NCBI GenBank assembly: GCA_016211245.1
Contig: JACQSQ010000097.1
Span: 1-7,529 of the forward strand
Length of the DNA stretch: 7,529 bases
Source: Candidatus Woesearchaeota archaeon
GTDB taxonomy: Archaea > Nanobdellota > Nanobdellia > Woesearchaeales > GW2011-AR4
Reading direction: 5' to 3'
The notes beneath the pieces were generated by a model that had not been told where the DNA came from, made no database searches, and saw nothing but the letters and a program-made list of their open reading frames with translations. Position numbers and translations under genes: made by a program. Positions 5,201 to 7,529 of this stretch are shown piece after piece (positions within the stretch are counted from its first letter, which is position 1; each line of letters starts with the position of its first letter).

Positions 5201-6091
5201 TTAAATTTTGGTCGACACAACCACTTCCCCATCCTCATCAATCAGAATAGAATGCTCTGCCTGAGCAACAATTCCCTTGCTGGTTTCGACCAAAGGAGGA
5301 AATTGGTGGATTATTCCAAACTGGTTCAGTTCTCTTAATGCAAAAGTTGATTTAGCCCCGAATTTTCTCTGAAGCCATCTTTCTGCAAACGGCAATCCAT
5401 CATAAGATGCAATTTCCTTTAAAACTTCCCTTGTTATCGGGCTTCTCACCGGCTTTGGATGCTCGACCATAAATACAGTTGAATGGCCCTTTTCTCCGAC
5501 AACTCCAGAGCCTGTTGTGGCAAACGGCTCTATGGCAAAAGTCATATCTTTAGTCAATTTTGTTTTGTCGCCATTGTCAAAATTTGGCAGTGTCGGGCTT
5601 GTGTGGATGTCGTACAATCCCAAACCGTGGCCTGATAAATTTCTTACCGGATTAAAACCGTAACTTTTGACTGTATCTTGAATTGTTTTTCCAATTTCCC
5701 TCAGTTCAGTTCCAACAGCAACAATCTTTAATGCTTCTTCCAAAGCTTTTTGCGCCGCTTTAACTAAATCAGAATATTTGCCAGACAAATCAATTGTATA
5801 AGCGGTGTCGCCGATTGCGCCGTTTACATGAACCCCCAAATCCAGACAAACGACTTGATTTTCTAAAATCGTTGCATCATCTTCCACCGCGCAGAAATGA
5901 GCGGCAATATCGTCGCATGAAATCTGAACTGGAAAAGCAGGCTTTCCGCCTAACTCAAAAATCTTTTTTTCAATCAATTCAGTCGCTTCCAATAATGAAT
6001 TTCCTTTCTTAATCAGAGATTTTCCATATTCTAAAACTTCAGCAGAGATTCTGCCGGCTTTAATGAAGTCTTGTTTTGTGGATTCGTCCAT
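5201..6091 (-). CDS. map: Methionine aminopeptidase, type II (archaeal)
   Basis: Removes the initiator methionine from nascent proteins in the cytoplasm, using two divalent metal ions. It has 296 residues, the usual archaeal size without the eukaryotic N-terminal extension. The metal ligands are all visible: D84 (CLDLGVHV), D95 (AIGDTAYT), H155 (LSGHGLG), E188 (FAIEPFAT) and E279 (AQAEHSIL). Supporting histidines are at H65 (AAHFCAVED) and H163 (DIHTSP). The type II insertion, about 205-270, is present between the E188 and E279 ligands. The ATG at 6091 lies about 26 nt downstream of a TATA-like box with no Shine-Dalgarno, fitting a leaderless mRNA. It converges on the 185-aa gene with 15 bases between them. 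A housekeeping gene with no sign of decay. Confidence 0.96.
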   Translation of the reverse strand: MDESTKQDFIKAGRISAEVLEYGKSLIKKGNSLLEATELIEKKIFELGGKPAFPVQISCDDIAAHFCAVEDDATILENQVVCLDLGVHVNGAIGDTAYTIDLSGKYSDLVKAAQKALEEALKIVAVGTELREIGKTIQDTVKSYGFNPVRNLSGHGLGLYDIHTSPTLPNFDNGDKTKLTKDMTFAIEPFATTGSGVVGEKGHSTVFMVEHPKPVRSPITREVLKEIASYDGLPFAERWLQRKFGAKSTFALRELNQFGIIHQFPPLVETSKGIVAQAEHSILIDEDGEVVVSTKI

Positions 6092-6113
6092 TAAGTGAAA
6101 GTTTTAGAAAGAA

Positions 6114-6122
6114 TTATTTAAA
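6114..6122 (-). promoter_or_regulatory. TATA-like box of map
   Basis: On the - strand TTTAAATAA is centred about 26 nt upstream of the map ATG, predicting transcription starting at or next to the start codon. A second AT-rich element at 6134-6141 could also serve map with a ~20-nt leader, but its flanking bases fit the + strand better. Confidence 0.5.
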
Positions 6123-6128
6123 GGTTAT

Positions 6129-6141
6129 GAAAATTTATATA
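6129..6141 (+). promoter_or_regulatory. BRE/TATA element facing the map-membrane protein intergenic region
   Basis: GAAAA followed at once by TTTATATA closely resembles an archaeal BRE plus TATA box on the + strand. It predicts a transcript starting near 6163, where no + strand gene lies. The TATA core also reads TATATAAA on the - strand, but the bases upstream in that direction (TTTCC) are a poor BRE. Confidence 0.45.
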
Positions 6142-6161
6142 GGAAAATAAGCATAAAGTTC

Positions 6162-6270
6162 GCCATAACATTGTTAGGCAAGAAGTTTTTGAGCTGCCGC
6201 TGGTAGCGTTTAACCGAAAGTCCTTTACGTTGGTGGCTTCGCATAATCTCTGTAGATTATACAAAATTTA
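6162..6270 (+). ncRNA. Candidate structured non-coding RNA
   Basis: This stretch is clearly richer in G and C than the flanks (about half GC by eye at 6160-6242). It starts near the predicted start of the + strand promoter at 6129-6141. It holds an imperfect inverted repeat at 6162-6179 (GCC-A-TAACA-T-TGTTA-GGC), a possible long stem between 6196-6204 and 6229-6237 including G-U pairs, and a perfect 7-bp hairpin at 6243-6260. The hairpin is followed by an A/T-rich run that could end transcription. No ATG-initiated + strand frame covers it. I see no tRNA, H/ACA or C/D features, so the RNA class is unknown. A degraded mobile element is an alternative. Confidence 0.35.
6243..6260. terminator. 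Perfect 7-bp hairpin, possible terminator
   Basis: ATAATCT, loop CTGT, AGATTAT. On the + strand it is followed by an A/T-rich run (6261-6275). On the - strand it lies 27 bases beyond the stop of the membrane-protein gene but lacks a following U run. It may end either transcript. Confidence 0.35.
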
Positions 6271-6286
6271 TTTGAATATGAGTAAA

Positions 6287-7504
6287 TCATTTACCTATAT
6301 AATATTCAATTTTAACTGATTCTTCAGTATTGAAGTAATAATGAACTCTTGTTTCGGCTAGGCCAATTAATCCAAAAGTTGCTCCATCATCTAGCTTTAC
6401 TTCTTTATTAAATCCAAGATTCACAATTGTTTGATTATTTATCTTTAGTGATGTAGTTCGCTTTGCTGGATTGATATTGAAAACTTGAACCATATATTTA
6501 CTATTTTCATCTCCCGGGATTAATATATCACTTCGAGCAGATCCTGCGCTTTGACCCCTTATAATGAAATGAGAATACAACTTACGATTCTCACTTATAC
6601 TAACAAATTCTTTCCTTTCAAAATTTTCATCGAAATAGGCTTCAGCTTTTCGGCTTTCATATTGGGTAAAACAGCTGCATCTGAATAAATTAGCATTGTC
6701 ATTAAATTCCATATACGAACTTCTAAAATTTAACTTTAAACAATAATTTCTACAACTTTTATCAAGCTCATCCGAAGGCCATATCATTCTATCCTCATGG
6801 TCTAACTTAGTATTATAAGAAGTTGCAACTGCTAATAAGATTACTACCACTATAAAAGCGATTTTTTTACTAGCGCCTATATTTTTTATGATAGCGTAAA
6901 TGTAATAAACCAATATACCCAGTAGAGCATACACAAGAATCAGCAATAGACTCTCGGGCAAGCTGAAAATGCCAGAAACTTTTTGAAAAATTATATCTGG
7001 AAATCCGATCGTTCCTTTTGTAATTAATCTAACCCAATAAAAGACACCACCAGAAGTTAAACTATCAATAGAGAAAAAATCTACAATCATAAACATTAGA
7101 AAGTGAGTCACATAATTTAGCAAAAACCATACAAAGCCTATAAGTGGCCCTTTCCAATACGACTTTATTTTTCCCAACCAAGAGTTCAAGGTTTTTATTT
7201 TCCAAAGGATAAGACCGATAAATGCACCAATTGCAGAATAAATTAAAATTGCTAAAATTAGAGCAAGAGTCTCGTTAATGTTGTATCCATCTGCCAACCC
7301 AAACCAGATCCCATAGGTAAGCATAATTAAGAAATAAGGAATAAAATCGAATACTCCAGGCAGATTAATCGGGAATCTCCAAGAAAGGATAAAAAGAAAA
7401 GCTGCAATAATTCCATAAACAAATCCTAATATTGCTCCCCTTTGCCAATAACTTCTTTTTTTCCATATAAGTTTAATCAATTTATCTAAATTCATGTGAG
7501 TCAT
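6287..7504 (-). CDS. Multi-spanning membrane protein with a four-cysteine soluble tail
   Basis: A 405-aa protein of no family I can name. About six membrane segments occur near residues 23-41, 52-71, 79-101, 119-141, 183-206 and 213-229. A soluble domain of ~175 residues follows (231-405), rich in beta-type sequence and lacking further membrane spans. The soluble part begins with C251-x3-C255 and C276-x-C278 (CRNYC, RCSCF), which could make two disulfides or a metal site. The membrane half looks duplicated: KKRSYWQRGAILGFV (15-29) resembles KIKSYWKGPLIGFV (112-125), and NETLALILAIL (77-87) resembles PESLLLILVYA (183-193). By positive charges the N-terminus is probably cytoplasmic, placing the tail outside with an even helix number only if it is also cytoplasmic, so topology is unresolved. 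Start: ATG 7504, or ATG 7495 (MNLDKL) nine bases on. The promoter region is cut by the window end. Confidence 0.85.
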   Translation of the reverse strand: MTHMNLDKLIKLIWKKRSYWQRGAILGFVYGIIAAFLFILSWRFPINLPGVFDFIPYFLIMLTYGIWFGLADGYNINETLALILAILIYSAIGAFIGLILWKIKTLNSWLGKIKSYWKGPLIGFVWFLLNYVTHFLMFMIVDFFSIDSLTSGGVFYWVRLITKGTIGFPDIIFQKVSGIFSLPESLLLILVYALLGILVYYIYAIIKNIGASKKIAFIVVVILLAVATSYNTKLDHEDRMIWPSDELDKSCRNYCLKLNFRSSYMEFNDNANLFRCSCFTQYESRKAEAYFDENFERKEFVSISENRKLYSHFIIRGQSAGSARSDILIPGDENSKYMVQVFNINPAKRTTSLKINNQTIVNLGFNKEVKLDDGATFGLIGLAETRVHYYFNTEESVKIEYYIGK

Positions 7505-7529
7505 TTTTAGAATTATACTACTGATATAT

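Noticed and set aside
6173..6214. Integron attC-like core motifs (GTTAGGC and GTTTAAC)
   Set aside because: Both match the consensus halves, but they occur in the order GTTRRRY then RYYYAAC, the reverse of an attC site. There is no integrase or cassette array in the window.
6148..6304. Open + strand frame of ~50 codons across the map-membrane protein gap
   Set aside because: It has no start codon until near its end, no ribosome binding site and no recognisable protein pattern; a structured RNA or remnant explains the stretch better.

Overview
This is a compact, AT-rich window that reads as archaeal. The methionine aminopeptidase is the short type II form, and the histidyl-tRNA synthetase looks archaeal/eukaryal. 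Several genes have a TATA-like box about 26 nt upstream of the start codon and no Shine-Dalgarno, which is the leaderless archaeal pattern. A DPANN-type lineage is a reasonable guess from gene style and density, but the window has no rRNA or other marker to prove it.

Left part (1-2086, + strand): the 3' two thirds of histidinol dehydrogenase (hisD), then a complete histidyl-tRNA synthetase (hisS) with its own apparent promoter at the hisD stop. Convergent to hisS, and beginning one base after its stop, is a vapBC-type toxin-antitoxin pair on the - strand (2087-2757).

Middle (2791-5185): next to the vapB promoter is a scar carrying a second, decayed copy of the hisS 3' end, and on the opposite strand a second vapC 3' end. 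Directly beyond it is a gene for a bacterial-type sigma-54 activator (AAA+ enhancer-binding protein) with an intact GAFTGA loop. Then come a 65-aa ORF resembling a stand-alone Fis-type helix-turn-helix and, divergently, an unrecognised 185-aa gene. A perfect 14-bp dyad lies between these last two. Sigma-54 is not a known component of archaeal transcription, so this block is the most unusual part of the window. I read it as an accessory, laterally acquired regulatory module that interrupted a duplicated hisS-vapC junction.

Right part (5201-7529): methionine aminopeptidase (map, - strand), then a 195-bp intergenic region and a multi-spanning membrane protein with an internally duplicated membrane half and a four-cysteine soluble tail. 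The intergenic region has a strong + strand TATA box followed by a relatively GC-rich, structured stretch, a candidate non-coding RNA.

How the genes fit together: hisD and hisS share histidine supply and use, vapBC is a self-contained addiction/stress module, map does housekeeping N-terminal processing, and the 2945-5185 block may be one regulatory unit. No tRNA, rRNA, CRISPR array or complete insertion sequence was seen. No gap between genes exceeds 300 bases.
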